64,000 nt of DNA from JAJYTL01 sp046705265 (GTDB lineage Bacteria; Pseudomonadota; Alphaproteobacteria; Ferrovibrionales; Ferrovibrionaceae): positions 30,038 to 94,037 of the forward strand of contig JBJKQL010000036.1 of assembly GCA_046705265.1 (NCBI GenBank). Reading direction: 5' to 3'. The notes beneath the pieces are model-generated. The model searched no databases, had not been told where the DNA came from, and was given only the letters and a program-made list of their open reading frames with translations. The position numbers and the translations under genes were made by a program. This document shows positions 35,601 to 45,142 of this stretch, in pieces; positions within the stretch are counted from its first letter, which is position 1, and every line of letters begins with the position of its first letter.

Positions 35601-38597
35601 TCAGGGTCTACCTGTGCCGTCGAGCCGGCGTTTTTTCTTGAGAGCGGATTTTGTCTTTGCGGCTCTTGCCATCCTCACCGGCTTTTTCACCGCCGTTCTT
35701 GCCGTTCTTTTCGCAGCGGATCTGCTTCTCGCCATCTTCCGGACGGGCTTTGCCTTCAGTCGTCCGGCCTTTCGGGATGCTGCCTTCCGTGTCGCGGTCC
35801 CTGCCTCGCCGACAGCGGCCTGAGCCGCGGCAAGGCGGGCAATCGGCACCCGGTAGGGAGAGCAGGAAACGTAATTTAAGCCGACCTCGTGGCAAAACAC
35901 GATCGAAGCCGGATCACCGCCATGCTCGCCACAGATGCCGAGTTTGATGTCGGGACGCGTTGCCCGGCCGCGGGCGGTCGCGATGCGAACGAGCTCGCCG
36001 ACCCCGCTCCGGTCGAGAGTTATGAACGGGTCCTGTTGCAATAGGCCCTGGCGCATATACGTTTCGAGGAAGCTCGCCGAATCATCGCGACTCAGGCCAA
36101 AGGCAGTCTGCGTCAGGTCGTTGGTTCCAAAACTAAAGAATTCGGCACCTTCGGCGATCTCCCCCGCCATCAGCGCGGCCCGTGGCAACTCGATCATCGT
36201 TCCAAGCCGATAACGCACCGGCGCCTTTACCTCTGCCTTGACCTCGGCGGCGACCGTGTGGATGCGCTCGGCAAGAATATCGAATTCCGCCTTGGTTGCG
36301 ATCAGGGGCAACATGATCTCCGGCACGACAGTTCGCTTGATCTCGCGACCGACCGCGACGGCCGCTTCGAAGATTGCCCGAGCTTGCATCATGTAGATCT
36401 CGGGGAAGCTGATGCCAAGGCGACAACCGCGGTGTCCAAGCATGGGATTGACCTCTTCAAGCTCCGCGGCTCGCGCGCGCAGTGCATCGGTCGATACGCC
36501 GGTCACGCGCGCTACGGCAAGGAGATCCTCCTCGGTCTTCGGCAAAAACTCGTGCAGCGGCGGGTCGAGCAGGCGGATCGTCACCGGCCGGCTTTCCATG
36601 ATCCGGAAAAGTGCGACAAAATCCTGCCGCTGCATGGGCAAAAGTTTGGCGAGCGCCACCTCGCGGGTGTTGCGATCGGTAGCAAGGATCATCTCGCGCA
36701 CGGCATCGATACGATCGGCCTCGAAGAACATATGTTCGGTGCGGCTCAAGCCGATGCCCTCAGCGCCGAAATCACGTGCCGTCTCGGCATCGCGCGGCGT
36801 CTCCGCATTGGCCCAGACCTGAAGTTTCCGTGCCTGATCCGCCCAGCGCATCAGCCTGGCGAAATCGCCGGAAAGTTCGGGCTCGACAGTCGGAACCGTG
36901 CCAAGGATCACTTCTCCGGTCGAGCCGTCGATGGTGATGATGTCGCCGGCTTGAACGGTGTGATGGCCTGCAGTCATGCGGTCGCCGGCATAGTCGATGC
37001 GAAGTTGGCTCGCGCCCGAGACGCAGGGTCGGCCCATGCCGCGTGCCACTACCGCGGCATGGCTCGTCGTGCCGCCGCGGGCGGTGAGGATGCCCCTGGC
37101 CGCGTGCATGCCGCGGATATCCTCGGGCGAGGTTTCGACGCGGACCAGAATCGCCGCCTCACCATGTTGCGCCAGCGCCACCGCCTGGTCGGGGTGGAAC
37201 ACCACCTTGCCGCTGACCGCGCCGGGCGAAGCGGCGAGCCCACGCGCGATGATCTCGCGCGGCGCCTTGGGATCGGGAGTTGGATGCAAGAGCTGATCAA
37301 GCGATGCGGGGTCGATACGCATGATCGCCTCGCGCGGATCGATCATGCGTTCCGCAACCATATCGACGGCAATGCGGATAGCGGCGCGAGCGGTCCGCTT
37401 GGCAGTGCGTGTCTGGAGCATCCAGAGTTTGCCCTTCTGGATGGTGAACTCGATGTCCTGCATGTCGCGGTAGTGATGCTCAAGCCGCTTCTGGATGCGC
37501 GTGAGTTCGGCGAAGGCCCCGGGCATCAATTCCTCCATCGCCGGCTGCGGATCGCCCGAAGCCTCCTTGCCGGCCCGCGTCAGATGCTGCGGCGTGCGAA
37601 TGCCGGCAACCACGTCTTCGCCTTGCGCATTGACCAGATACTCGCCGAACAGGCGCCGCTCACCGGTTGCCGGATTGCGGGTGAAGGCGACGCCCGTAGC
37701 CGAAGTCTCGCCCATGTTGCCGAAAACCATGGCCTGTACGGTGACCGCCGTGCCCCAATGCTCAGGAATGCGATTGAGCATCCGGTAGCTCACGGCCCGG
37801 TCGTTCATCCACGACCCGAAGACGGCGCCGATCGCGCCCCAGAGCTGCGCCAGGACATCCTGCGGGAAGGGGTGATGCGTCTCAGCCTTAACCATGTCCT
37901 GGTACCGTTTGATCACCTCGCGCCAGTCTGCCGCAGAGAGTTCGGTGTCAAGCGTGAAGCCGCGTTCGTCCTTTGCGGTCTCGATGATCTCTTCGAAGTT
38001 CTCGTGCGGCACGCCGAGCACCACGTCGGAATACATCTGTATGAAGCGCCGATAGCTGTCATAGGCGAAGCGTTCGTCGTCAGCGAGATCGGCCAACCCC
38101 CGCACGGTCTCGTCATTGAGGCCAAGATTGAGGACAGTGTCCATCATGCCGGGCATCGAGGCCGGCGCACCGGAACGCACAGAGACGAGCAAGGGATTCT
38201 TGGCGTCGCCGAACTTGGCGCCGACGATGCGCTGAACGCGGGCGAGCGCCGCCACGACCCCGGCGGCGAGGCCCGGCGGATAACTCCGGCCTTTGTCGTA
38301 GAACCAGGTGCAGACCTCGGTGGTAATCGTGAAACCGGGCGGCACGGGAAGGCCGAGACGCGACATCTCGGCGAGGTTCGCGCCCTTGCCGCCAAGAAGC
38401 TCGCGCATCGCGGCACTGCCATCGGCGGCGCCGTCGCCAAAGCTGTAGACCCATTTGCGCCGGCTTGCGGCCTTGCTCGACCGTGTCGATTTGGCAATCG
38501 CGGTCGGGCCTTTCGATTTTGCTGGATTGCGGTTATTCGCCGCTGCCTTGGCCCCGCCGTTTTTCGCCGTTTTCCGCGTCGCTTTCACTGTCGCCAT
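35601..38597 (-). CDS. ppdK: Pyruvate, phosphate dikinase with basic terminal extensions
   Basis: Interconverts pyruvate, ATP and phosphate with PEP, AMP and pyrophosphate. The 998-residue protein has the N-terminal ATP-grasp region (LLGGKGANLAEMSRLGLPVPPGF), the phospho-carrier His in GGTTSHAAVVARGMGRPCVSG (about residue 500) and the C-terminal PEP-binding barrel with CGEHGGDP. It is about 110 residues longer than usual PPDKs. The first 48 residues and the last 67 are Lys/Arg/Ala-rich, resembling histone H1 tails (about 26 Lys/Arg in the last 67). The catalytic core looks intact. Confidence 0.95.
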   Translation of the reverse strand: MATVKATRKTAKNGGAKAAANNRNPAKSKGPTAIAKSTRSSKAASRRKWVYSFGDGAADGSAAMRELLGGKGANLAEMSRLGLPVPPGFTITTEVCTWFYDKGRSYPPGLAAGVVAALARVQRIVGAKFGDAKNPLLVSVRSGAPASMPGMMDTVLNLGLNDETVRGLADLADDERFAYDSYRRFIQMYSDVVLGVPHENFEEIIETAKDERGFTLDTELSAADWREVIKRYQDMVKAETHHPFPQDVLAQLWGAIGAVFGSWMNDRAVSYRMLNRIPEHWGTAVTVQAMVFGNMGETSATGVAFTRNPATGERRLFGEYLVNAQGEDVVAGIRTPQHLTRAGKEASGDPQPAMEELMPGAFAELTRIQKRLEHHYRDMQDIEFTIQKGKLWMLQTRTAKRTARAAIRIAVDMVAERMIDPREAIMRIDPASLDQLLHPTPDPKAPREIIARGLAASPGAVSGKVVFHPDQAVALAQHGEAAILVRVETSPEDIRGMHAARGILTARGGTTSHAAVVARGMGRPCVSGASQLRIDYAGDRMTAGHHTVQAGDIITIDGSTGEVILGTVPTVEPELSGDFARLMRWADQARKLQVWANAETPRDAETARDFGAEGIGLSRTEHMFFEADRIDAVREMILATDRNTREVALAKLLPMQRQDFVALFRIMESRPVTIRLLDPPLHEFLPKTEEDLLAVARVTGVSTDALRARAAELEEVNPMLGHRGCRLGISFPEIYMMQARAIFEAAVAVGREIKRTVVPEIMLPLIATKAEFDILAERIHTVAAEVKAEVKAPVRYRLGTMIELPRAALMAGEIAEGAEFFSFGTNDLTQTAFGLSRDDSASFLETYMRQGLLQQDPFITLDRSGVGELVRIATARGRATRPDIKLGICGEHGGDPASIVFCHEVGLNYVSCSPYRVPIARLAAAQAAVGEAGTATRKAASRKAGRLKAKPVRKMARSRSAAKRTARTAVKKPVRMARAAKTKSALKKKRRLDGTGRP

Positions 38598-38605
38598 CGT
38601 TTGCG

Positions 38606-40678
38606 TTACCCCTCGATCCTAGAAAAGTCTGCCAGGATATCCAGCTCACCGCGAATTCCGGCGAGAAGTCGGAGCCGATTCGCGCGGAGATCGTCGGCTT
38701 CGGCGTTGACCGTCACGCCGTCGAAAAACGCATCGACCGGCTGCCGCAGGGCGGCCAGGACGCGGCCCGCGGCCGTGAACTCCTCGGCTTTGAGCGCCGC
38801 ATTCGCCGGCGCCGCGACCTCGCTCAAACGCGCAAAGAGCGTCTGCTCTTCCGCCTGGGTCAGAAGCTTAATGTCCGGCGCGCCGTCGTAACTCTTACCA
38901 TCCTTCTTTTCTTCGATGCGGAGGATATTGGCAGCGCGCCGATAGGCGATTAGAAGATTGGCGCCGTCCTCGGTGGCGAGAAACTCTTGCAGGGCAGCGA
39001 CACGAGCATGCAGCCGAACCAAATCGTCCTCGGCTTTCCCTCCTTTGCCCTGTGCGAAAACCGCGGCGACGAGATCGTGACGCACACCTTGTTCGCGGAG
39101 GTGGACCTTGAGCCGATCGGCAAAGAAGTCGAGGAGCGCCATGCTCGGATCATCGCCAATCACCATGTCGTAGCGCCGATAAGCGCTCTCGAAAAGCCGA
39201 AGGAGTGGCAGCCGGAGTGCATTTTCCAGAATGAGGCGGATCACGCCTTGTGCCGCGCGGCGAAGCGCAAAGGGATCCTTGGAGCCCGTCGGCCGCTCGT
39301 CGATGGCGAAGAAGCCGACCAGGGTATCGATCTTGTCAGCAAGCGAGAGCGCGATGCTGACCGGTGCCGTGGGGCAGTGGTCGCGTGGCCCGAGCGGCGC
39401 GTAATGCTCGGCGATAGCCTGGGCGACGGCCTCGGATTCGCGGTCGTTGCGCGCGTAATAGCCGCCGATCACGCCCTGAAGCTCGGGAAATTCTCCGACC
39501 ATGCCGGTCGAGAGATCGGCCTTGGCAAGCTCTCCGGCGCGTTGGCAAAGCTTCGAGTCAGTGCCGATAAGCCGACCGATCTCGGCAGCGAGGCCACTGA
39601 CGCGCCGCGTCTTTTCGGCGAGGGTGCCGAGCCTCGCATGGAACACGACATTCTGAAGCGTGGGCAGGCGCGAGGCCAGCGTCATCTTGCGGTCCTGATC
39701 CCAGAAAAAGCGGGCATCGCTGAGCCGGGCGCGCAGCACGCGCTCGTTGCCGGCGATGATCTCGCGCCCGCCGTCCGGCGCCACTTGATTGGCGATCAGC
39801 AAAAAGCGCGGCGCAAAGGGCCCGCTTCGCTCCCGTAACGGGAAATACTTCTGATGCACCCGCATGGTGGTTGCCAGCACTTCTTCCGGCAAATCGAGAA
39901 ACGACTTGTCGAAGCTGCCCATCAAGACCACTGGCCACTCGACGAGCCCGGTCACCTCCTCAAGGAGCGTCGGATCCTCGACCCAGCGGAGGCCTTCCCC
40001 TTCAGCGGCGGTGTGCGCCTTGGCTTCAATCGCGGCACGGCGGTCGCGCGCATCTAGCATGACGCAGGCTTGTTTGAGTTTCTTGCTGTAATCTGCAAAG
40101 CCGGTGACGGTAAAGGGTTCGGGCGCAAGGAAACGATGACCTTGTGTTTCGGCGCCGGCGGTAACCGGGCCGAGACGAAAGGGCACGGCCTTGCTGTCGA
40201 AGAGGCAGACAACGCGCCGGAGCGGCCGTACCCAACGAAATTCATGTGAGCCCCATCGCATCGATTTCGGCCACGATAAACCGGCTAGGGCGCCGGGCAG
40301 AATCTCAGCCAACACCGCCGCGGTCGGCTGGCCCGGCTTACGGATGGCGGCGAAATAGAAGCGGCCCTTCCCGCTCTCGCGCTCTTCGGCCTGGTCGAGC
40401 GCATCAAGGCCTGCGGCTTTGAGAAAACCTTGCACGGCAGCTTCGGAAGCCCCTACGCGGGGGCCTTTGCGCTCTTCCACCGTCTCTGGCTGGGCGTACG
40501 GCAAGCCCTGGGCGACCAGCGCGAGCCGCCGCGGCGTGGCGAAGGTCTCGACCCGCTCGAACGCAAGGTTGGCCGCTTTCAAGGCGTCTTCCACCCGCCG
40601 CGCCAGTGCCCTTGCCGCGCCCGTTTGCATCCGCGCCGGGATTTCTTCCGAGAAAAGCTCGATCAAAAGCTCGGCCAC
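38606..40678 (-). CDS. glyS: Glycyl-tRNA synthetase beta subunit
   Basis: tRNA-recognising subunit of the heterotetrameric alpha2beta2 GlyRS. The 690-residue length fits the family, and the N-terminus AELLIELFSEEIPARMQ is diagnostic. The stretch GVIGGYYARNDRESEAVAQAIAEHY and the HD-like region RDHCPTAPVSIALSLADKIDTL are visible, and a C-terminal anticodon-binding domain follows. GTG 40678 is chosen as start (another GTG lies one codon upstream). It begins 13 bp after the glyQ stop. Confidence 0.95.
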   Translation of the reverse strand: MAELLIELFSEEIPARMQTGAARALARRVEDALKAANLAFERVETFATPRRLALVAQGLPYAQPETVEERKGPRVGASEAAVQGFLKAAGLDALDQAEERESGKGRFYFAAIRKPGQPTAAVLAEILPGALAGLSWPKSMRWGSHEFRWVRPLRRVVCLFDSKAVPFRLGPVTAGAETQGHRFLAPEPFTVTGFADYSKKLKQACVMLDARDRRAAIEAKAHTAAEGEGLRWVEDPTLLEEVTGLVEWPVVLMGSFDKSFLDLPEEVLATTMRVHQKYFPLRERSGPFAPRFLLIANQVAPDGGREIIAGNERVLRARLSDARFFWDQDRKMTLASRLPTLQNVVFHARLGTLAEKTRRVSGLAAEIGRLIGTDSKLCQRAGELAKADLSTGMVGEFPELQGVIGGYYARNDRESEAVAQAIAEHYAPLGPRDHCPTAPVSIALSLADKIDTLVGFFAIDERPTGSKDPFALRRAAQGVIRLILENALRLPLLRLFESAYRRYDMVIGDDPSMALLDFFADRLKVHLREQGVRHDLVAAVFAQGKGGKAEDDLVRLHARVAALQEFLATEDGANLLIAYRRAANILRIEEKKDGKSYDGAPDIKLLTQAEEQTLFARLSEVAAPANAALKAEEFTAAGRVLAALRQPVDAFFDGVTVNAEADDLRANRLRLLAGIRGELDILADFSRIEG

Positions 40679-40691
40679 CACGTTACGCCTT

Positions 40692-41576
40692 TTATCCCTC
40701 GATATAGCCGCGGACCCCGAGCCAGGTTTCGCAGCATGCCTTCGCGAGTGTCCGCACGCGGCCGATATAGGCCGCGCGCTCGGTGACGCTGATAACGCCA
40801 CGCGCATCAAGCAGATTGAAAATGTGGCTTGCCTTCATGCACTGGTCATAGGCTGGAAGGGCGAGCCTCGCCGCGATGAGGGCAGCGCACTCCGCTTCGG
40901 CATCGGCGAAATGACGGAACAGGCGGTCGGTATCGGCGCGTTCGAAGTTGAACGCGGAAAACTCCCTTTCCGATTGCAGGTAGACATCGCCATAGCTGAT
41001 GCCGCGACCGTTCCAATCCAGGCAATAGACATTGTCGACCCGCTGCACGTACATGGCGAGCCGTTCGAGGCCATAGGTGATCTCGCCCGAAACCGGAGTG
41101 CAATCGAATCCGCCGACCTGCTGGAAATAGGTGAACTGGGTTACTTCCATGCCGTCGCACCAGACCTCCCAGCCGAGGCCCCAGGCGCCCAGGGTCGGGC
41201 TTTCCCAGTCATCCTCGACGAAGCGGATGTCATGGATGCTGCTGTCAATGCCAAGCGCCGCGAGGCTGCCGAGATAGAGCGCCTGAATGTCGTCCGGGGC
41301 AGGCTTTAGGATGACCTGAAATTGGTAATAGTGCTGGAGGCGATTCGGATTTTCGCCATAGCGGCCGTCCTTTGGCCGGCGTGAAGGCTGCACATAGGCC
41401 GCGTTCCAAGGTTCCGGCCCGAGCGCCCGTAGGAGGGTCGCCGGATGAAAGGTGCCAGCACCCATTTCCATATCGTATGGCTGCAAAAGAACGCAACCCT
41501 GTTCCGCCCAATATTGCTGCAGCCGCAGAATAAGGTCCTGGAACGAAGACGGCGCAGCCGAAGCTATGGCCGACAT
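40692..41576 (-). CDS. glyQ: Glycyl-tRNA synthetase alpha subunit
   Basis: Catalytic subunit of bacterial-type GlyRS, 294 residues. Class II features are plain: the N-terminal SFQDLILRLQQYWAEQGC, QPYDMEMGAGTFHPATLLRALGPEPWNAAYVQPSRRP in successive conserved blocks, and GLGWEVWCDGMEVTQFTYFQQ. It is co-transcribed with glyS. A GC-rich palindrome and a weak TTGACC-17-TAAGTT promoter candidate lie upstream (41616-41644). Confidence 0.97.
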   Translation of the reverse strand: MSAIASAAPSSFQDLILRLQQYWAEQGCVLLQPYDMEMGAGTFHPATLLRALGPEPWNAAYVQPSRRPKDGRYGENPNRLQHYYQFQVILKPAPDDIQALYLGSLAALGIDSSIHDIRFVEDDWESPTLGAWGLGWEVWCDGMEVTQFTYFQQVGGFDCTPVSGEITYGLERLAMYVQRVDNVYCLDWNGRGISYGDVYLQSEREFSAFNFERADTDRLFRHFADAEAECAALIAARLALPAYDQCMKASHIFNLLDARGVISVTERAAYIGRVRTLAKACCETWLGVRGYIEG

Positions 41577-41615
41577 GAGAAGAGCATTTCTGAGCGATTG
41601 TGCACGCTGCGCGGC

Positions 41616-41644
41616 AACTTAATCGGCACCCCGCGCGGGGTCAA
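41616..41644 (-). promoter_or_regulatory. GC palindrome and weak promoter candidate upstream of glyQ
   Basis: ACCCCGCGCGGGGT (41628-41641) is a perfect 14-bp palindrome about 55 bp before glyQ. It lies within the 17-bp spacer between TTGACC (41644-41639) and TAAGTT (41621-41616) on the minus strand. The -10 match is poor, so this is a suggestion only. Confidence 0.25.
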
Positions 41645-41685
41645 CCGGCTGTTGGCCTGCGATAGCGAAAATCGCCGTTTTTCAG

Positions 41686-41922
41686 TCAGCGATAAGGGCA
41701 ATCCGGCCGCTCGCAGGCCGCCGGGCGGTTCGCGGTGACGTAGGTTCCGCAAACCGTGCAAGGGGTCATATCCTCGGCGTCGATACGGCGGGCCTTACCT
41801 TGGTTTGGCGGTGGCGCTTCGGATTGGCGTTGCGCGGGCCGCGAGCCGCGACGGGCGCCAAGCCAGACAAAAGCGATGACCGCGACAAGAATAAGAAGCT
41901 TGCCGAAGCTGAGTTCGAACAT
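41686..41922 (-). CDS. Small membrane-anchored zinc-ribbon protein (PP0621-like)
   Basis: A 78-residue protein with one N-terminal membrane helix (residues 7-21, GKLLILVAVIAFVWLGA). A polar Pro/Gln/Arg linker follows, then four cysteines arranged CxxC...C...C (PCTVCGTYV, then AACERPDCPYR), probably a zinc site. The layout resembles the PP0621-type family of short proteins of unknown function. It lies between sppA and glyQ on the same strand. The C-terminal knuckle would face the cytoplasm if the membrane helix is oriented N-out. Confidence 0.7.
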   Translation of the reverse strand: MFELSFGKLLILVAVIAFVWLGARRGSRPAQRQSEAPPPNQGKARRIDAEDMTPCTVCGTYVTANRPAACERPDCPYR

Positions 41923-42041
41923 TTCCCGCTTGTAGGGGCATGAGGAGTAGCGGTCAAGCCGATCTTCGCGGTCTTTCCGTCAGGCTCTGCTTCCGTCGAA
42001 TACCCGCGAGCACCGTAAAAGGCCGTTTCCGGTCGCATGGC

Positions 42042-42920
42042 TCACAGCCCGTAGTGTGACCAGAGCGCTCGCTTTTCGGCCGCAGAAAGCAATCCTTCGG
42101 CCCAATCGCCGCCCGTCGGTTCCGTGAGGCCAAGGCGACGGCGGAGCCACGAGCGAGGCGCACCGATCGGGTGCAGCCGAACCTTATCGCCGAAGCGGCC
42201 GCGTATCACCGTGCGAAGGTGACCAATGCCGTCGATCAGACCAAGCTCGAGGGCCCGCAGGCCGGTAAAAATATCGCCCTCGAAAACTCCGTTCGTTTCA
42301 GGTTCCTTGAGTTTGCCGTCCCGGCGCTCGCGCACCAGTTCGACGAAGCGGCGGTGCATGTCCTGCTGCAGACGGCGAAGCCGCTCAATGTCTTCGGGCT
42401 TTTCCGGCCGGAACGGGTCAAGTAGCGATTTTCGCGTGCCCTCGGTATGCAAGCGCCGTTCGATACCGATGCGGGAGATCAGGTCGCTGAAGCCGAAGCC
42501 TGCTGAAATTACGCCAATGGAACCAACGATCGAGGTTTGATCGGCAAAGATCTCATCGCCCGCGAGCGCCAGCCAGTAGCCACCCGATGCGGCCACGTCT
42601 TCGGCGAAAGCGATGACGGGCAGCTTCTTTTCCGTGGCGAGTTCGCGGATGCGCGTATGGAGGAGGGCAGACTGCACCGGTGAACCGCCAGGCGAATTGA
42701 TGGCGAGCGCGACCGCCGCCGCGCCGGCCGCGTTGAACGCTTGATCGAGCTGCGGCGCCAAGCCTGCGAGGTTGAGGACCGTGTTGCCGAGCGGGCTGCC
42801 GAAACCAGCGATTACCCCTGCGAGCCGTACCACCGGTACGACCGGCGGCAGGTTGCGGAAGGGTTTGAAGGGCAGCTTGGCGGCAAGCCGTCGAAAGGCG
42901 GAGGAGGTTATAAGGGGCAT
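42042..42920 (-). CDS. sppA: S49-family signal peptide peptidase (SppA/SohB-like)
   Basis: A short-form S49 serine protease of 292 residues that degrades cleaved signal peptides. The catalytic serine lies in DVAASGGYWLALA and the lysine base in HTEGTRKSLLDPFRPE. The loop INSPGGSPVQSALL is the family oxyanion segment. I see only a weakly hydrophobic N-terminus, so it may be peripherally bound. The start is ATG 42920, 16 bp after the methyltransferase stop. The frame is open to 43097 within the neighbouring gene, but that part is low-complexity and unconserved. Confidence 0.88.
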   Translation of the reverse strand: MPLITSSAFRRLAAKLPFKPFRNLPPVVPVVRLAGVIAGFGSPLGNTVLNLAGLAPQLDQAFNAAGAAAVALAINSPGGSPVQSALLHTRIRELATEKKLPVIAFAEDVAASGGYWLALAGDEIFADQTSIVGSIGVISAGFGFSDLISRIGIERRLHTEGTRKSLLDPFRPEKPEDIERLRRLQQDMHRRFVELVRERRDGKLKEPETNGVFEGDIFTGLRALELGLIDGIGHLRTVIRGRFGDKVRLHPIGAPRSWLRRRLGLTEPTGGDWAEGLLSAAEKRALWSHYGL

Positions 42921-42936
42921 GGGCGACCGGGTTGGA

Positions 42937-43839
42937 TCATGAGGAACGGGCGAGGCGGCATCTTGCCGATATCGGGCAAGCCGGCCGGGAGCTGCGTTGG
43001 TCTTTGCTTTGGGCCCGCCCTTTGACATTGGCTTCGGCCCGCCGTTTGACCGCGGTAGCGGTTTTGCCATCGGCTTGGAGACCAAGCGCCGCGCCATGGC
43101 GGAGGATTGCTTCCGCCGCTGCCGTATAGGCTGTGCCCGCGCCGTGAAGCATCAGGCCAGGACAGAGGCGGAAGGGCGCGCCGGATCCTTTAAACCCTTG
43201 AATAATCAATAACTTGGCGGCGCGTCCTGGGCGCGGCCACAGGGGAAAGACGGAAATGCCGCCGAAACGCCCGGCTAGGCCGGCGAGCAGGGCCGGCAGC
43301 CGGTCGGTCCGCCAGATCAGCGTCAGGCTGCCGCGCGGCATGAGCACGTGGGCCGCGAAGCGAAGCCAAAGATCGAGTTCCCCCTCGGTCGCCACACGGG
43401 CACGCCGGCGCTTTGCGTCCGCCGGCGGCGCCACCCGGCCGGCCTCGAAGAACGGTGGATTGGCCATGACATGGTTGACGGTTCCTGGCGCAAAAGCCGC
43501 GAAAAGTTCCGCCACATCGGCGGTCCGAACCGTGACGTGTCCGGAAAACCCGTTTTTATCTGCGTTAAGGCGGGCAAGCGCCGCGAGTTCAGGCTCGACC
43601 TCAATGCCAACCACCTCGACGCCGGTGATCCGCGCAGCGAGGCAGAGCATCGCAGCCCCTGCGCCCGAGCCAATTTCGATCACCTGCTCGCACGCTTTCG
43701 CTGGAATCGCGGCGGCAAGAAATACCGCGTCGGCACCCGCCCGAGCACTTGTGCGCGGCTGAAACAAGCGAAGACGTCCACCGAGAAACATATCTTCGGT
43801 TACAGGCAATGGAACGGATCCGGCATCTAGTTTCCGCAC
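42937..43839 (-). CDS. TrmN6-like SAM-dependent methyltransferase
   Basis: A 300-residue COG4123-type Rossmann methyltransferase. The SAM site IEIGSGAGAAMLCLAAR and the N6-adenine-type catalytic motif NPPFFEAG are visible, as is the N-terminal DMFLGGRLRLFQPRTSARAGADAVFLAA typical of tRNA1(Val) A37 N6-methyltransferases. The last 50 residues (from about 250) form a basic, low-complexity tail unlike the core. It overlaps the DUF2007 gene by 13 bp at its start, so the two are coupled. Confidence 0.88.
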   Translation of the reverse strand: MRKLDAGSVPLPVTEDMFLGGRLRLFQPRTSARAGADAVFLAAAIPAKACEQVIEIGSGAGAAMLCLAARITGVEVVGIEVEPELAALARLNADKNGFSGHVTVRTADVAELFAAFAPGTVNHVMANPPFFEAGRVAPPADAKRRRARVATEGELDLWLRFAAHVLMPRGSLTLIWRTDRLPALLAGLAGRFGGISVFPLWPRPGRAAKLLIIQGFKGSGAPFRLCPGLMLHGAGTAYTAAAEAILRHGAALGLQADGKTATAVKRRAEANVKGRAQSKDQRSSRPACPISARCRLARSS

Positions 43840-44036
43840 GGGATCCCCGCCTCGGCGAGAAGCTTTCGGGCGATCTCGATATCGCCGTCCGCCACCATGA
43901 CGCGGCTTCGCAGCACGCCGCCAAAAGCGGCGCCCATGTGACGATCCCAGACGGCGCTCGTTATGCCGGCATCGGAGAGAAGCGCCGATACATAGGACAA
44001 GAGCACCGGATCGCCGGTGCGGAGGAGCTCGACCAT
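43827..44036 (-). CDS. DUF2007 family protein
   Basis: A 69-residue protein of the DUF2007 (putative signal-transducing, PII-like) family: MVELLRTGDPVLLSYVSALL, followed by AGITSAVWDRHMG and the C-terminal VADGDIEIARKLLAEAGI. The start is ATG 44036, which fits the family and has AAGGGTG upstream; an in-frame GTG at 44069 would add 11 residues. No function is established. It is paired with the TrmN6-like gene, as in many alphaproteobacteria, and divergent from ispB. Confidence 0.85.
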   Translation of the reverse strand: MVELLRTGDPVLLSYVSALLSDAGITSAVWDRHMGAAFGGVLRSRVMVADGDIEIARKLLAEAGIPCGN

Positions 44037-44119
44037 GCGAGCGGCACCCTTGACCGTTTCCGCCATCACTCTATGCTGGCGAAAAATTGCGACCCGCGCA
44101 AGCAGAGGGGAATCTGAGC

Positions 44120-45142
44120 GTGGCGGTTACCGTGTTGCCTAAGAACAACCGCGAGTCTGCGCGAGCGCCTTCGCTCGATCTCCTGCAGAGCTTGATCGGC
44201 GATGACCTCAAGCGGGTCAACCACGTAATTCTCGACCATATGAGCAGCCGGGTCGCGCTGATCCCGGAACTCGCGAGCCACATCATTGCGGCAGGTGGTA
44301 AACGGCTGCGGCCGATGTTGACGCTCGCGTCGGCCAAGCTCTGCGGCTATGCCGGTATTAGGCATATTCCGCTTGCGGCGAGCGTGGAATTTATCCACAC
44401 GGCGACCCTTCTACATGATGACGTGGTAGACGGCAGCGACCTGCGCCGGGGCAATTCCACCGCCAATGTGGTATGGGGCAATCCGGCCTCAGTCCTGGTC
44501 GGAGATTTCCTTTTCAGCCGCGCCTTCCAGTTGATGGTCGAAGACGGTTCGATCGAGGTGTTGCGGATTCTCGCAAATGCTTCCGCGGTTATCGCCGAAG
44601 GCGAAGTGCATCAGCTGATCACCGTGAGCGATATGGCGACCACGGAAGAGACGTATCTCGAAGTTATTGCGGCGAAAACCGGGGCGCTTTTTGCCGCCGC
44701 CTGCCGTATCGGCGCGGTCGTCGCCGAGCGGCCGGTGGTGGAGGCCGAAGCCCTGGAACGCTTCGGCGCCAACCTCGGCATGGCCTTCCAACTCACCGAC
44801 GACGCCTTGGATTATACGGCCCCGGGCAGCCATCGCGGCAAGAATGTCGGCGACGATTTCCGCGACGGTAAAATTACCTTGCCGGTGGTTCTTGCCTATC
44901 AACGGGGCAGCGAGACCGAGCGCCGCTTCTGGCAACGGACGCTGGAGCGGATGGAGCAGGCGCCTGGCGACCTGGAGGAAGCGAGATCCCTGCTCGATCG
45001 CCATGGGACGATCCGGGCGACGGTTGAGCGCGCTCGGGACTACGGCGCGATCGCTCACGAGGCGCTCCGGCGCTTTCCCGAGGGGCCGGTGCAGGAGGCC
45101 CTGTCCGAAGCCGTGGAATACGCGATCGAGCGCACGCTCTAG
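44120..45142 (+). CDS. ispB: Long-chain polyprenyl diphosphate synthase (octaprenyl-type)
   Basis: A trans-prenyltransferase of 340 residues that makes the ubiquinone side chain. The first Asp-rich motif LLHDDVVDGSDLRRG and the second, QLTDDALDYT, are intact, with the substrate segment GGKRLRPML. The exact chain length cannot be read reliably, though the organism group typically makes C50 for Q-10. GTG 44120 follows AGAGGGGAATCTGAGC. It is divergent from the DUF2007 gene. Confidence 0.92.
   Translation: MAVTVLPKNNRESARAPSLDLLQSLIGDDLKRVNHVILDHMSSRVALIPELASHIIAAGGKRLRPMLTLASAKLCGYAGIRHIPLAASVEFIHTATLLHDDVVDGSDLRRGNSTANVVWGNPASVLVGDFLFSRAFQLMVEDGSIEVLRILANASAVIAEGEVHQLITVSDMATTEETYLEVIAAKTGALFAAACRIGAVVAERPVVEAEALERFGANLGMAFQLTDDALDYTAPGSHRGKNVGDDFRDGKITLPVVLAYQRGSETERRFWQRTLERMEQAPGDLEEARSLLDRHGTIRATVERARDYGAIAHEALRRFPEGPVQEALSEAVEYAIERTL

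Noticed and set aside
36258..38891. 877-codon open frame on the plus strand opposite ppdK
   Set aside because: Long but antisense to the conserved PPDK core, with no domain or ribosome binding site; a GC-bias artefact.
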